From assembly GCA_965204705.1 (NCBI GenBank), contig OZ242006.1, positions 4,960,001 through 5,024,000 on the forward strand: DNA of 64,000 nt. Reading direction: 5' to 3'. The stretch comes from Bin5 sp965204705 (GTDB lineage Bacteria > Chloroflexota > Anaerolineae > Caldilineales > Caldilineaceae). Each line of letters begins with the position of its first letter. Position 1 is the stretch's first letter. Of this stretch, positions 1 to 7,394 are shown piece by piece. A model generated the notes under the pieces. That model did no database searches, was not told where the DNA came from, and saw only the letters and a list, made by a program, of their open reading frames with translations. The translations under genes and the position numbers were made by a program.

Positions 1-845
1 GCTCGCAGCGAGACCTCTTCGAAGCGATCGAGAGGGGAGATTATCCGAAATGGCGTGTCTGCGCCCAGGTGATGCCGGAAGAGGATGCCGAAACCTACCA
101 CATCAACCCCTTCGATCTGACCAAGGTTTGGCCCCATGGCGACTACCCGCTGATCGAGATTGGCATCATGGAACTCAATCGCAACCCGGATAACTACTTT
201 GCCGACATCGAGCAGGCCGCGTTTGAACCCTCCAACATCGTGCCCGGCATCAGCTTTTCGCCAGACAAGATGCTCCAGGCCCGGATTATGTCCTACGCCG
301 ATGCCCACCGCTACCGCATCGGTGTCAACTATGCCGCCCTTCCAGCCAACCAGCCTCAGTGCCCGGTTCACAACTATCACCGCGACGGTAACCTGCGTTT
401 TGACGGCAACTTCGGCGGTGCGGTCAACTATGAGCCTAATAGCATGGGAGGGCCGGTCGAAGATTCCGGCAGTCTCGAGCCGCCGCTCAAGGTATCCGGC
501 GATGCCGACCGCTATGACCATCGCGTCGGCAATGACGACTATACGCAGCCCGGCAATCTATTCCGCCTGATGAACAGCGACCAGAAAGAGCAGTTGTTCA
601 GCAATATCGCCGAAGCGATGGATGGCGTGCCTGAACGCATCAAGGTCCGCCAGCTTGTCCATTACTACAAAGCCGATCCGGACTACGCTTGCGGCGTGGC
701 AGGAAAGTTGGACCTTACCCATGCCTCCGAGCGGGTGGCTGCCCTCGCGGACCTGTCTCTGGCTGAATTAGCAGAGAAGACCAGCGCAGAAGCATATTCG
801 GAACTGGCAACGCCGAAAGCGTCGCTGGCCAAAGCCGCCGACTGA
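1..845 (+). CDS. Catalase, C-terminal part (5' end outside window)
   Basis: This is the heme catalase that converts hydrogen peroxide to water and oxygen in the cytoplasm. The frame is open from base 3, before the first ATG at 69, and reads SQRDLFEAIERGDYPKWRVC, a stretch typical of the catalase core, so the gene begins upstream of the window. The proximal heme-ligand region is visible as RIMSYADAHRYRIG, with the ligand Tyr expected in SYAD. The segment QCPVHNYHRDGNLRF and the later catalase immune-responsive region follow. The C-terminal tail (about 40 residues, Ala-rich) is not diagnostic. A strong terminator follows at 934-963. Family assignment is secure; clade and cofactor (heme b or d) cannot be told. 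Confidence 0.95.
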   Translation, partial: SQRDLFEAIERGDYPKWRVCAQVMPEEDAETYHINPFDLTKVWPHGDYPLIEIGIMELNRNPDNYFADIEQAAFEPSNIVPGISFSPDKMLQARIMSYADAHRYRIGVNYAALPANQPQCPVHNYHRDGNLRFDGNFGGAVNYEPNSMGGPVEDSGSLEPPLKVSGDADRYDHRVGNDDYTQPGNLFRLMNSDQKEQLFSNIAEAMDGVPERIKVRQLVHYYKADPDYACGVAGKLDLTHASERVAALADLSLAELAEKTSAEAYSELATPKASLAKAAD

Positions 846-933
846 CCTCCCAGCAACGTATGCATTGAGGTCATACGCCAGGGGGAGAAGGAACACGTAC
901 GGATAGGCCTGATTTTCATTCACCGCCGCGTAC

Positions 934-963
934 AAAGCCGACCGGGAAATCGGTCGGCTTTTT
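934..963 (+). terminator. Rho-independent terminator after catalase
   Basis: An 11-bp perfect stem (AAAGCCGACCG at 934-944 with CGGTCGGCTTT at 951-961) with a 6-nt loop runs into TTTTT. It lies 90 bp after the catalase stop. Confidence 0.9.
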
Positions 964-1041
964 CGCGTCCGGGGCAGCGATACAGGGAACATGCAGTTGT
1001 TGGACATCGTCCTATCTTGCGATCGTCAATGTTGCCGATTC

Positions 1042-1064
1042 AGCACATATGATCTAGATGTGCT
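1042..1064 (+). promoter_or_regulatory. Inverted repeat, possible operator before VOC gene
   Basis: AGCACAT, a 9-nt spacer, then ATGTGCT forms a perfect 7-bp dyad, 67 bp before the VOC start codon. A weak promoter-like pair TTGCCG/TAGATG (17-bp spacing) overlaps it. The geometry suits a dimeric repressor, but no regulator is identified. Confidence 0.35.
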
Positions 1065-1130
1065 ATGGTTAGATCTGTCTGTGTTTTGCAGACGATAAAG
1101 TTCCCCATTTTTGTCAGAGAGGAGAGTTTC

Positions 1131-1928
1131 ATGCAGGTAGTAAAGAGTTATCCGGACAACATGTTTTGTTGGGTGGACCTGGCCACGACCGACGTTGCCG
1201 CGGCCAAGGAGTTTTACAGCGGCCTTTTCGGTTGGAGCTACTTTGATATGCCCACGCCTTTGGGCTACCACTACTCATTGTGCCAGATTGACGGCTACAA
1301 CGTGGCCGGCATGAGCATATTGCCGCAGGAGATGAAGGAGCAGGGCATTCCGCCGATCTGGTCCTCCTACGTCAAGCACGACGATGTCGATTCGGTGGTG
1401 GCCAAAGCTGTCGCAGCCGGCGGGACGGAAGCAATGCCAGCCATGGATGTGATGGAGTCCGGGCGTATGGCGGTTATCCAGGACCCGACGGGGGCGATGG
1501 TGGGGGTCTGGCAGCCGAGGCAGCACATCGGCGCGCAGCTGGTCAACATGCCCAATGCACTTGTCTGGAATGAGCTTCAGACGAAGAATGTCGACACGGC
1601 GCGAAGTTTCTACGGGGAGGTTTTCGGCTGGGGCCATGACAGCGACCCGAACGGTTACCACCTCTTCAAGTTGGGCGAGCGGATGCAGGCCGGGATGCTG
1701 AAGATGGACGAATCCTGGGGGGACGTTCCATCCAACTGGGCACCCTACTTCATGTCGGCGGATATCGAGGCGACGGCGGCCAAGGCGAAGGAGTTGGGCG
1801 GCGTCATTCATGTTCCACCGACCCATACGGGTACCGTTGGACGGTTTGCCGTAATCGGTGATCCACAAGGGGGGGTCTTCACTTCGATGGAGTTTGACGG
1901 TCCGGTTGATCTGCCGCCTGGTTACTAG
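1131..1928 (+). CDS. Tandem VOC (glyoxalase/bleomycin-resistance fold) protein
   Basis: The 265-residue protein has two vicinal-oxygen-chelate modules, residues about 10-125 and 141-258. Each starts with the recognisable betaalpha unit (FCWVDLATTDVAAAKEFYSG and LVWNELQTKNVDTARSFYGE). VOC proteins of this two-module kind resemble the CFP30/hydroxylase-like group of 27-30 kDa proteins; some bind a metal and act as lyases or isomerases, and the substrate here is unknown. The start at 1131 is chosen over an upstream in-frame ATG at 1065 because GAGAGGAGAG lies just before it and the dyad at 1042-1064 would otherwise overlap the reading frame. The gene appears monocistronic. Confidence 0.88.
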   Translation: MQVVKSYPDNMFCWVDLATTDVAAAKEFYSGLFGWSYFDMPTPLGYHYSLCQIDGYNVAGMSILPQEMKEQGIPPIWSSYVKHDDVDSVVAKAVAAGGTEAMPAMDVMESGRMAVIQDPTGAMVGVWQPRQHIGAQLVNMPNALVWNELQTKNVDTARSFYGEVFGWGHDSDPNGYHLFKLGERMQAGMLKMDESWGDVPSNWAPYFMSADIEATAAKAKELGGVIHVPPTHTGTVGRFAVIGDPQGGVFTSMEFDGPVDLPPGY

Positions 1929-2076
1929 GAAGGCGAATAGGGACACCGCGATTGACTGCGTTGTGTATAGCGTAGGCAGGGCGGTGTGCCCTATTTTTGA
2001 TGAAGGCTGGTTGTAGGACGGTCTTTTGCGAGGCCGAGACGTGTGTAAAGGAAGGGGAATTATATACTTGACACCA

Positions 2077-2770
2077 CTAAAGGCGTTCTTTCTTGAGGTA
2101 CAGCCTGCATATCATGGAAGGGGTGATGCGAAACTTGGTGCCATGATCCCGCAGGCCGTTGCTCCCCCGGCTTGGCTTCCCTGCCATCGAAGTCCAGGGC
2201 GGTTGAACCCCGCATCAGTTCGTAGATGAAATCAGCCAGGTGAAACGTCTCGTAAGCGTCCGCGTGGATGAAGCGGACGCTCTTCGCTTGTTGCGCTCAC
2301 CTTTGACCAACAGAAGCCTTCTCAGTTTCGCCCCCGCCGCCGCTATCAGGTTATCTTGGCTCCAATAGGGCGCCGGCCCGTTCCCCTTCAGTGGCCGGTC
2401 AACCACCTGCCCCGTTGTTGTATCGACTCTGAAGCGGTCAGAACGCCCCTGGACGGTATGTCGGAATTGAGCGCCCGTATCGGCGCGCCATGTAGCGCAG
2501 AATGGCTTCTGGCCCGTCCGGGCTCTTGTGGAACAGGGTAACAAGGCTTGTGCGGTCGGAATGCCACTTCAGTTCCCATCCTACGGAATCGGGTATGTCG
2601 TGCCCGCCTGCTGTTGCCCCCAGCAAATCTTCCAGGAACAGGCCGGGCGCGCCTGAGCCGTTGTAGCGTGATTCCTCCGGCATAACATCCGGGCCGTGTG
2701 CTATCACGGCCCGGACTCGTTCAAACAGTTCTTTGCGCGTGCGAGGCGGTCTGGATGGAAACTGTGTCAC
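2077..2770 (-). pseudogene. MvaI/BcnI-like restriction endonuclease, frameshifted
   Basis: Recognisable pieces of a type II restriction endonuclease of the MvaI/BcnI (PD-(D/E)XK) family are spread over three frames. Read from the GTG at 2770 they give, in order: GHDIPDSVGWELKWHSDRTS plus LVTLFHK, which holds the E-x-K catalytic core; then, after a shift, AQFRHTVQGRSDRFRVDTTT and PYWSQDNLIAAAGAKLRRLL; then, after another shift, VRFIHADAYETFHLADFIYE; and finally LRDHGTKFRITP ending in TAG at 2077-2079. At least three frameshifts are needed, so the gene is dead unless the assembly is wrong. The start overlaps the methyltransferase stop by 4 nt (GTGA), the remnant of a translationally coupled RM operon. 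Confidence 0.8.
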
Positions 2771-2982
2771 CGGATCATCCTCCTCACCTTGTCGATGCGA
2801 TCACGGGCAAGGGTGCAGTAGTCCTTCGATATGTCCATCCTGATCCACTTCCGCCGTTCCAATTCTGCCGCCATTCCTGTTGTCCCTGAGCCGATAAACG
2901 GATCAAGTACAATCTGTGCGGTCGTAGAACCGATTACCGGCTGGGGGATCTCTACAGGAAAGGGGGCAGGATGCGGATTGTC
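2767..2982 (-). pseudogene. DNA methyltransferase, C-terminal fragment
   Basis: The minus strand reads NPHPAPFPVEIPQPVIGSTT followed by LDPFIGSGTTGMAAELERRK and a final RDRIDKVRRMIR. HPAPFP and DPFIGSGTTG are the hallmark motifs of N4-cytosine/N6-adenine methyltransferases of the beta/gamma permuted type, where the SAM-binding FxGxG motif is near the C-terminus. An in-frame stop at 2983-2985 and loss of similarity before it show that the N-terminal two thirds is gone; repeat copy A starts 68 bp further on. It was the partner of the neighbouring endonuclease remnant. Confidence 0.8.
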
Positions 2983-3050
2983 TTAGTCCTGAGGGCTAGT
3001 CCAGAGATCACACGCATTCGCCAGACCTCTAAACCCAACTCCTGGGCTGG

Positions 3051-3391
3051 GGGCGCAGTCCATTTTTGGGGTGAGAGTGGGCAGACACAAGGCCTGCCCC
3101 TACCGTGGTCACGGGGGACGGTTTCGCGGCACGACGTGGGTGGGCGACAGGCGGCATAGACAGTACGCCGGCGACGCGGCGCCAACGTGGCATGGTGTAC
3201 GGGGGGCGTTGCGGGGGGAATCCCCCCGCACAAGGGAGGGCCGAAGGCCCGACCGCAGAACTGCAGTGGTCAGTGGCCAGTGGTCAGTGATCAGAGGTGA
3301 CGGCACTTGCGATGTTCGGGGACGCGAATTGGTTCTAGCTAAGTCGTTACCAGAGGTGTCCGAAAGTTCACCCCTATTTTGGACTGCACCC
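3051..3391. repeat. MITE-like element, copy A (341 bp)
   Basis: Non-coding element bounded by imperfect inverted repeats of about 23 bp (left GGGCGCAGTCCA, right TGGACTGCACCC). It is flanked by the perfect 8-bp direct repeat TGGGCTGG (3043-3050 and 3392-3399), a target-site duplication. Inside are three hairpin-forming blocks (GGGCAGACACAAGGCCTGCC, TGCGGGGGG/CCCCCCGCA, GGGCC/GGCCC), then a CAGTGGTCAGTG-rich stretch and a conserved 80-bp right end. Copies B (25261-25647) and C (53506-53853) share the same layout. It carries no transposase, so it would need one in trans. Confidence 0.85.
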
Positions 3392-3408
3392 TGGGCTGGA
3401 TTCGGGTA

Positions 3409-3437
3409 TTGACAAGACTTCCCTGGCCTGATACACT
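3409..3437 (+). promoter_or_regulatory. Sigma70-type promoter of the dehydrogenase gene
   Basis: TTGACA (3409-3414), 17-bp spacer, TACACT (3432-3437). Transcription would begin near 3444, which rules out the upstream in-frame start at 3443 and supports ATG 3500. The -35 box lies 18 bp after the end of repeat copy A. Confidence 0.75.
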
Positions 3438-3499
3438 CGGCGATGAATGAGATTGACCGCTTAGGTTTAGCATTCCAAGAGGGCAAAGGGGAGGTTACT

Positions 3500-4651
3500 A
3501 TGAGAGCCGTCGTGTACCAGGGTCCGTTCAGCGTAGCCGTAGAGGAAGTTCCCGATCCCGAGATAATGCATCCGAATGACGTAATCGTCAAGATTACTTC
3601 GAGTTGCATCTGCGGCTCCGACCTGCACATGTATGAAGGTCGGACTGCAGCCGAACCGGGCATAGTCTTCGGACACGAGAACATGGGTGTAGTCGAAGAT
3701 GTCGGGTCCGCTGTGAAAACCTTGTCCGTAGGCGACAGGGTCGTGATGCCGTTCAACGTCGGCTGCGGCTTCTGCAAGAACTGCCAGCGGGGGTTTACGG
3801 GTTTCTGTCTCACGGTCAACCCTGGATTTGCCGGCGGCGCGTATGGATACGTGGCAATGGGACCATGGCGCGGCGGGCAAGCCGAGTACATTCAGGTGCC
3901 TCACGCGGACTTCAACTGTCTGCCTCTTCCGGCCGGGGATGCGTTCGAGTGGGATTTCTCTCTTCTGGCGGACATATTCCCCACGGGTTATCACGGCACT
4001 GAGCTTGCCGACGTGAGTCCTGGCGAGAGCGTCGCCGTGTGGGGCGCGGGACCGGTCGGTCTGATGGCCACCTATAGCTGCATCATCAGAGGGGCGGCGG
4101 AGGTTTATACCATCGATCACGTGCAGGAGCGGCTGGACAAGGCCAGCGAGATTGGCGGTATTCCCATCAATTTCGATGACGGCGATCCGGTGGAGCAGAT
4201 CAGGGACATGCGCGGGGGCGACGGTGTGGACAAGACGGTCGACGCTGTGGGCTATCAGGCCGCTGCGCAAGGATCGTCAGCCGCCGGAGGCGAGCAGACC
4301 GAGATTCCCAACGTGGTCCTGAATCAGATGATCGACCTGATCAATCCCACAGGGATCATGGGCATTCCGGGCCTATATGTGCCATCGGACCCCGGTGGAG
4401 TGGACGAGGGCGCCAAGAGAGGCTCTCTGGCCATCAACTTCGGGAAGCTTTTTGAGAAGGGTCTGAAGCTGGGGACGGGTCAATGCAACGTGAAGCAGTA
4501 CAACGCCTACTTGCGCGACCTCATCATATCCGGCAAGGCCACTCCCAGCTTCGTTGTGTCGCACGAGGTGCCGCTGGACGACGCCGCCGACGCCTATGAC
4601 AAGTTTGACAAGCGAATCGAAGGGTACACCAAGATCATTCTGAAACCTTAA
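3500..4651 (+). CDS. Zinc-dependent alcohol/formaldehyde dehydrogenase
   Basis: A 383-residue medium-chain dehydrogenase of the glutathione-independent formaldehyde dehydrogenase branch, expected to oxidise an alcohol or aldehyde with NAD+. Visible landmarks are the catalytic zinc site CICGSDLH (about residues 36-43) and GHENMG, the four-Cys structural zinc loop GCGFCKNCQRGFTGFC, and the Rossmann motif GAGPVG. An insert after the Rossmann half (QGSSAAGGEQTEIPNV) is typical of the FDH subgroup. ATG 3500 is preceded by GGGGAGG and lies downstream of the predicted transcription start. The true substrate cannot be read from sequence. The gene stands alone with its own promoter. Confidence 0.92.
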   Translation: MRAVVYQGPFSVAVEEVPDPEIMHPNDVIVKITSSCICGSDLHMYEGRTAAEPGIVFGHENMGVVEDVGSAVKTLSVGDRVVMPFNVGCGFCKNCQRGFTGFCLTVNPGFAGGAYGYVAMGPWRGGQAEYIQVPHADFNCLPLPAGDAFEWDFSLLADIFPTGYHGTELADVSPGESVAVWGAGPVGLMATYSCIIRGAAEVYTIDHVQERLDKASEIGGIPINFDDGDPVEQIRDMRGGDGVDKTVDAVGYQAAAQGSSAAGGEQTEIPNVVLNQMIDLINPTGIMGIPGLYVPSDPGGVDEGAKRGSLAINFGKLFEKGLKLGTGQCNVKQYNAYLRDLIISGKATPSFVVSHEVPLDDAADAYDKFDKRIEGYTKIILKP

Positions 4652-4876
4652 ACAGAACGCGCCGGTTCGTTCCCGGGCAGCACGTACTTAGAGAATCAGG
4701 GGATGTGGGTGCGGCATCACACGCACACCGTTCCCCGGCCCGCGTGAGATCACTCGTGCTGCAAAGCTTCTCCCTGCATGTTCGGGAACGGCACGCGCGC
4801 TTTAGGCGCAGGCAGACGCTAGAACAGCTGCCCTTGAATTTCAACTACGAGATTGACAAACGCAGGAGGTTGTGTC

Positions 4877-5884
4877 ATGCGGGTAGGCAGCGAAGGGCAT
4901 TCATACGACTGGATCGACAATTGGGCCACGCTTCCCGAAAGTGAAAGCTCACGCAAGGGATGGGCGCATCCGGGCATTGTTGTCACGGAATCGGGAAACG
5001 TTATGACCAGCCACCCCGGCGATCCGGAAGTGATGACCTTCGACGGGGACGGCAACCTGATTTCCTCGTGGCGCGGCGACTTTGCCGAGGCGCATGGGAT
5101 CACCCTCGTCAACGAGGACGGAGTCGAGTATCTGTGGATTGTGGACCACGGATCCAAGAATCACTATCTTCACGGCTACCAGAATCCTCCGGGCGTGGGC
5201 GAAGGGCCCGGTCAGGTATTCAAGACGACATTGGACGGTGAAGTGGTCATGAGGCTGGAGACACCTCCCCTTCCCATGTACAAAGACACACGTTACTCCC
5301 CTACAACCGTCGCGCTGAACGAGGAGCGCTTTGGTGGCAACGGCGACATCTGGGTGGGCGATGGGTACGGCGCGTACCATGTCCACAGATTCACGAAGGA
5401 TGGCGAGTATGTCAGCAGCATCAACGGCGAGGAAGGGGCCGGGGCCTACAATTGCCCGCACGGCATCTTCTTTGATTATCGCAAGTCCGAGCCGGAGCTC
5501 TACGTGGCGGACAGGGCCAACGACCGCGTACAGGTCTACGACATGGAGGGTGGATTCAGGCGGATGTTTGGTGACGGTTTTCTGAACACGCCCAGTTGTT
5601 TCGCGACACATGGCGATCTGATGATCATTGCCGAGCTTCGCGCCCGCCTCGTGGTCACCGATATAAACGATGAACTGCTCACGTACCTCGGCGGCAACAA
5701 GCAGGTGTGCGATGTTGAGGGCTGGCCCAACAATGTGAACGAATCGGGGCAGTCAGTACGCACGAGCCACCTGGAGACGGGCAAGTTCAACAGCCCTCAC
5801 GGTTTGGCTGCGGACGCCAGCGGAAACCTGTATGTGGCCGAATGGCTCATTGGGGGCAGGGTAACCAGACTGAATAGGGCCTAA
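4877..5884 (+). CDS. NHL-type beta-propeller protein
   Basis: The 335-residue protein consists of NHL-like repeats: GWAHPGIVVTESGNVMTSHP, GITLVNEDGVEYLWIVDHGS, GDIWVGDGYGAYHVHRFTKD, CPHGIFFDYRKSEPELYVAD and a closing SPHGLAADASGNLYVAEW. It should fold as a six-bladed beta-propeller, like peptidylglycine monooxygenase-lyase-like and SMP-30/gluconolactonase relatives. There is no signal peptide. ATG 4877 has an ideal AGGAGG eight bases upstream, so the ORF extension to 4853 is not used. The enzymatic role, if any, is unknown. A terminator follows at 5971-5999. Confidence 0.85.
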   Translation: MRVGSEGHSYDWIDNWATLPESESSRKGWAHPGIVVTESGNVMTSHPGDPEVMTFDGDGNLISSWRGDFAEAHGITLVNEDGVEYLWIVDHGSKNHYLHGYQNPPGVGEGPGQVFKTTLDGEVVMRLETPPLPMYKDTRYSPTTVALNEERFGGNGDIWVGDGYGAYHVHRFTKDGEYVSSINGEEGAGAYNCPHGIFFDYRKSEPELYVADRANDRVQVYDMEGGFRRMFGDGFLNTPSCFATHGDLMIIAELRARLVVTDINDELLTYLGGNKQVCDVEGWPNNVNESGQSVRTSHLETGKFNSPHGLAADASGNLYVAEWLIGGRVTRLNRA

Positions 5885-5970
5885 GCGCCCTGGGGACGCT
5901 TTGCGTCGCCGCCTGACAAACGAGAGTAAGCCACCACACGTCCTGCCGGAATTCCAGCACGGTGGCAAGG

Positions 5971-5999
5971 GGGATCGCACGTTTGTGGCGGTCCCTTTT
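5971..5999 (+). terminator. Terminator after the beta-propeller gene
   Basis: GGGATCGC (5971-5978) pairs with GCGGTCCC (5988-5995), one G-U pair, loop of 9 nt, followed by TTTT. Confidence 0.7.
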
Positions 6000-6056
6000 C
6001 TGTGCTTCTGCGGTTACGCGCCAAGATAGCGCGGCTTTTCCCCTCTTTCCAATCCC

Positions 6057-6065
6057 TGCTATAGT
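6057..6065 (+). promoter_or_regulatory. Extended -10 promoter candidate
   Basis: TGCTATAGT is an extended -10 element (TG-n-TATAGT) 63 bp before the hydrolase ATG. There is no convincing -35 box, as is usual for this promoter type. It would start the 6-15 kb cluster. Confidence 0.45.
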
Positions 6066-6127
6066 ATCCCGGACAGCGCAGGCCGCTTAGCGCGGCCGCG
6101 CGACCACACTGAAGACCCTGTCAAACC

Positions 6128-7297
6128 ATGCACCAGGAAACAGACGGAATGTCCTCTCACTCGATGCTCGGCGCTTACGGCTCGTGGGCGGCTGCCCTTG
6201 CCGGTGAAGGCCCCAACTATCTTTCTTTTCGCCATACTCATTGGACTGATCCGGCAGCCTGGCGGCCGGCGGCGCGCCAGCGGTTTCGCGAGCGGGTGGC
6301 GATGCCGGAAATGGAGTGTGTGGAGAAGTGCCGGGTCGAGCGGCAGTACGAATATGACGGATTGGACGTGGAGGAACTTTCGTGGCAACTGCCCTATGGT
6401 CCGCGCACGGAGGCCCTGCTGTTGAAACCGGCCGGGGCGCGCGGCCCGTTGCCCGGGGTGCTGGCCTTGCATGATCACGGCGGCCACAAGTTCCACGGCT
6501 GGCAGAAGATCACGCGTACGGACAGTGAGCAGAATGCGGTCAACGTCGACCACCAGGCGCGCGCGTACGGCGGTGCGCCGTGGGCCAATCGTCTGGCCCA
6601 GCGGGGGTATGCGGTGCTGGCGCCGGATGCTTTTGCTTTCGGCAGCCGCCGCGTTCGCATTGCGGACCTGCCCGCGGCGATTCGCGACGGCATGGACGAG
6701 GCAGAGTCTGAGGATCCAGATTACATCACGGCCTACAACCGCTGGGCTGGCGGTCACGAGTCGACCCTGGCGAAGTCGTTGCTCAGCGCGGGGACTACGT
6801 GGGCGGGATTGTGGCTGGCCGAGGATGTGTGTGCGCTGGACGTATTGTGTTCACGCGATGATGTGGACGCGGAGCGGGTCGGGATTGGGGGGCTGTCGGG
6901 CGGAGGGCTGCGTACAGTCTACTTGGCCGGGCTGGATGACCGGGTGCGCTGCGCGGTCTGTGTGGGCATGATGACGACGTGGCGGGACTTTCTGCTCAAC
7001 AAGAGCCATACGCATACGTGGATGATCTACGTGCCGCATTTGCCGACGGAGATGGACTACCCGGACATTTTGGGGATGCGGGCGCCGCTGCCGACGTTGG
7101 TACAGAACAATACGGAAGATCCGTTGTTCACGCTGGCGGAGATGAGGCGGGCGGACGTGATGCTGCGCCAGGTGTACGAGAAGGCAGATGCGGCCGAACA
7201 GTATAGTTGCACATTTTATGCCGGCGAGCACAAGTTCGACATTGCGATGCAGGAGGAAGCGTTCGACTGGTTTGACCGCTGGCTGGCAGAATCCTGA
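6128..7297 (+). CDS. Alpha/beta hydrolase (Abhydrolase_7 / dienelactone-hydrolase-like)
   Basis: This 389-residue cytoplasmic hydrolase is expected to cleave an ester or similar bond. It shows the nucleophile elbow GLSGGG (Ser about 257), a probable acid in NNTEDPLF (about 330) and the catalytic His in GEHKFD (about 367). The N-terminal half has the oxyanion-side LALHDHGGHKFHG and a large cap insertion (RITRTDSEQ to RWAGGHES region). It opens a cluster of sugar/cyclitol-type genes, so a carbohydrate ester is a reasonable but unproven substrate. No clear ribosome binding site precedes ATG 6128; ATG 6149 is an alternative. Confidence 0.87.
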   Translation: MHQETDGMSSHSMLGAYGSWAAALAGEGPNYLSFRHTHWTDPAAWRPAARQRFRERVAMPEMECVEKCRVERQYEYDGLDVEELSWQLPYGPRTEALLLKPAGARGPLPGVLALHDHGGHKFHGWQKITRTDSEQNAVNVDHQARAYGGAPWANRLAQRGYAVLAPDAFAFGSRRVRIADLPAAIRDGMDEAESEDPDYITAYNRWAGGHESTLAKSLLSAGTTWAGLWLAEDVCALDVLCSRDDVDAERVGIGGLSGGGLRTVYLAGLDDRVRCAVCVGMMTTWRDFLLNKSHTHTWMIYVPHLPTEMDYPDILGMRAPLPTLVQNNTEDPLFTLAEMRRADVMLRQVYEKADAAEQYSCTFYAGEHKFDIAMQEEAFDWFDRWLAES

Positions 7298-7394
7298 CAG
7301 TAAGAGGACCGGAGAGAGCAGACAAACGAGACGATCAGTTCAGCCACCGAAATTGTTTCAACCGCCGTAAGGCGCGCCAGAAATGGAGAGTACC

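Noticed and set aside
3071..3412. ORFs within the MITE copies
   Set aside because: Frames are not conserved among the three copies; the conserved feature is the DNA and its hairpins.
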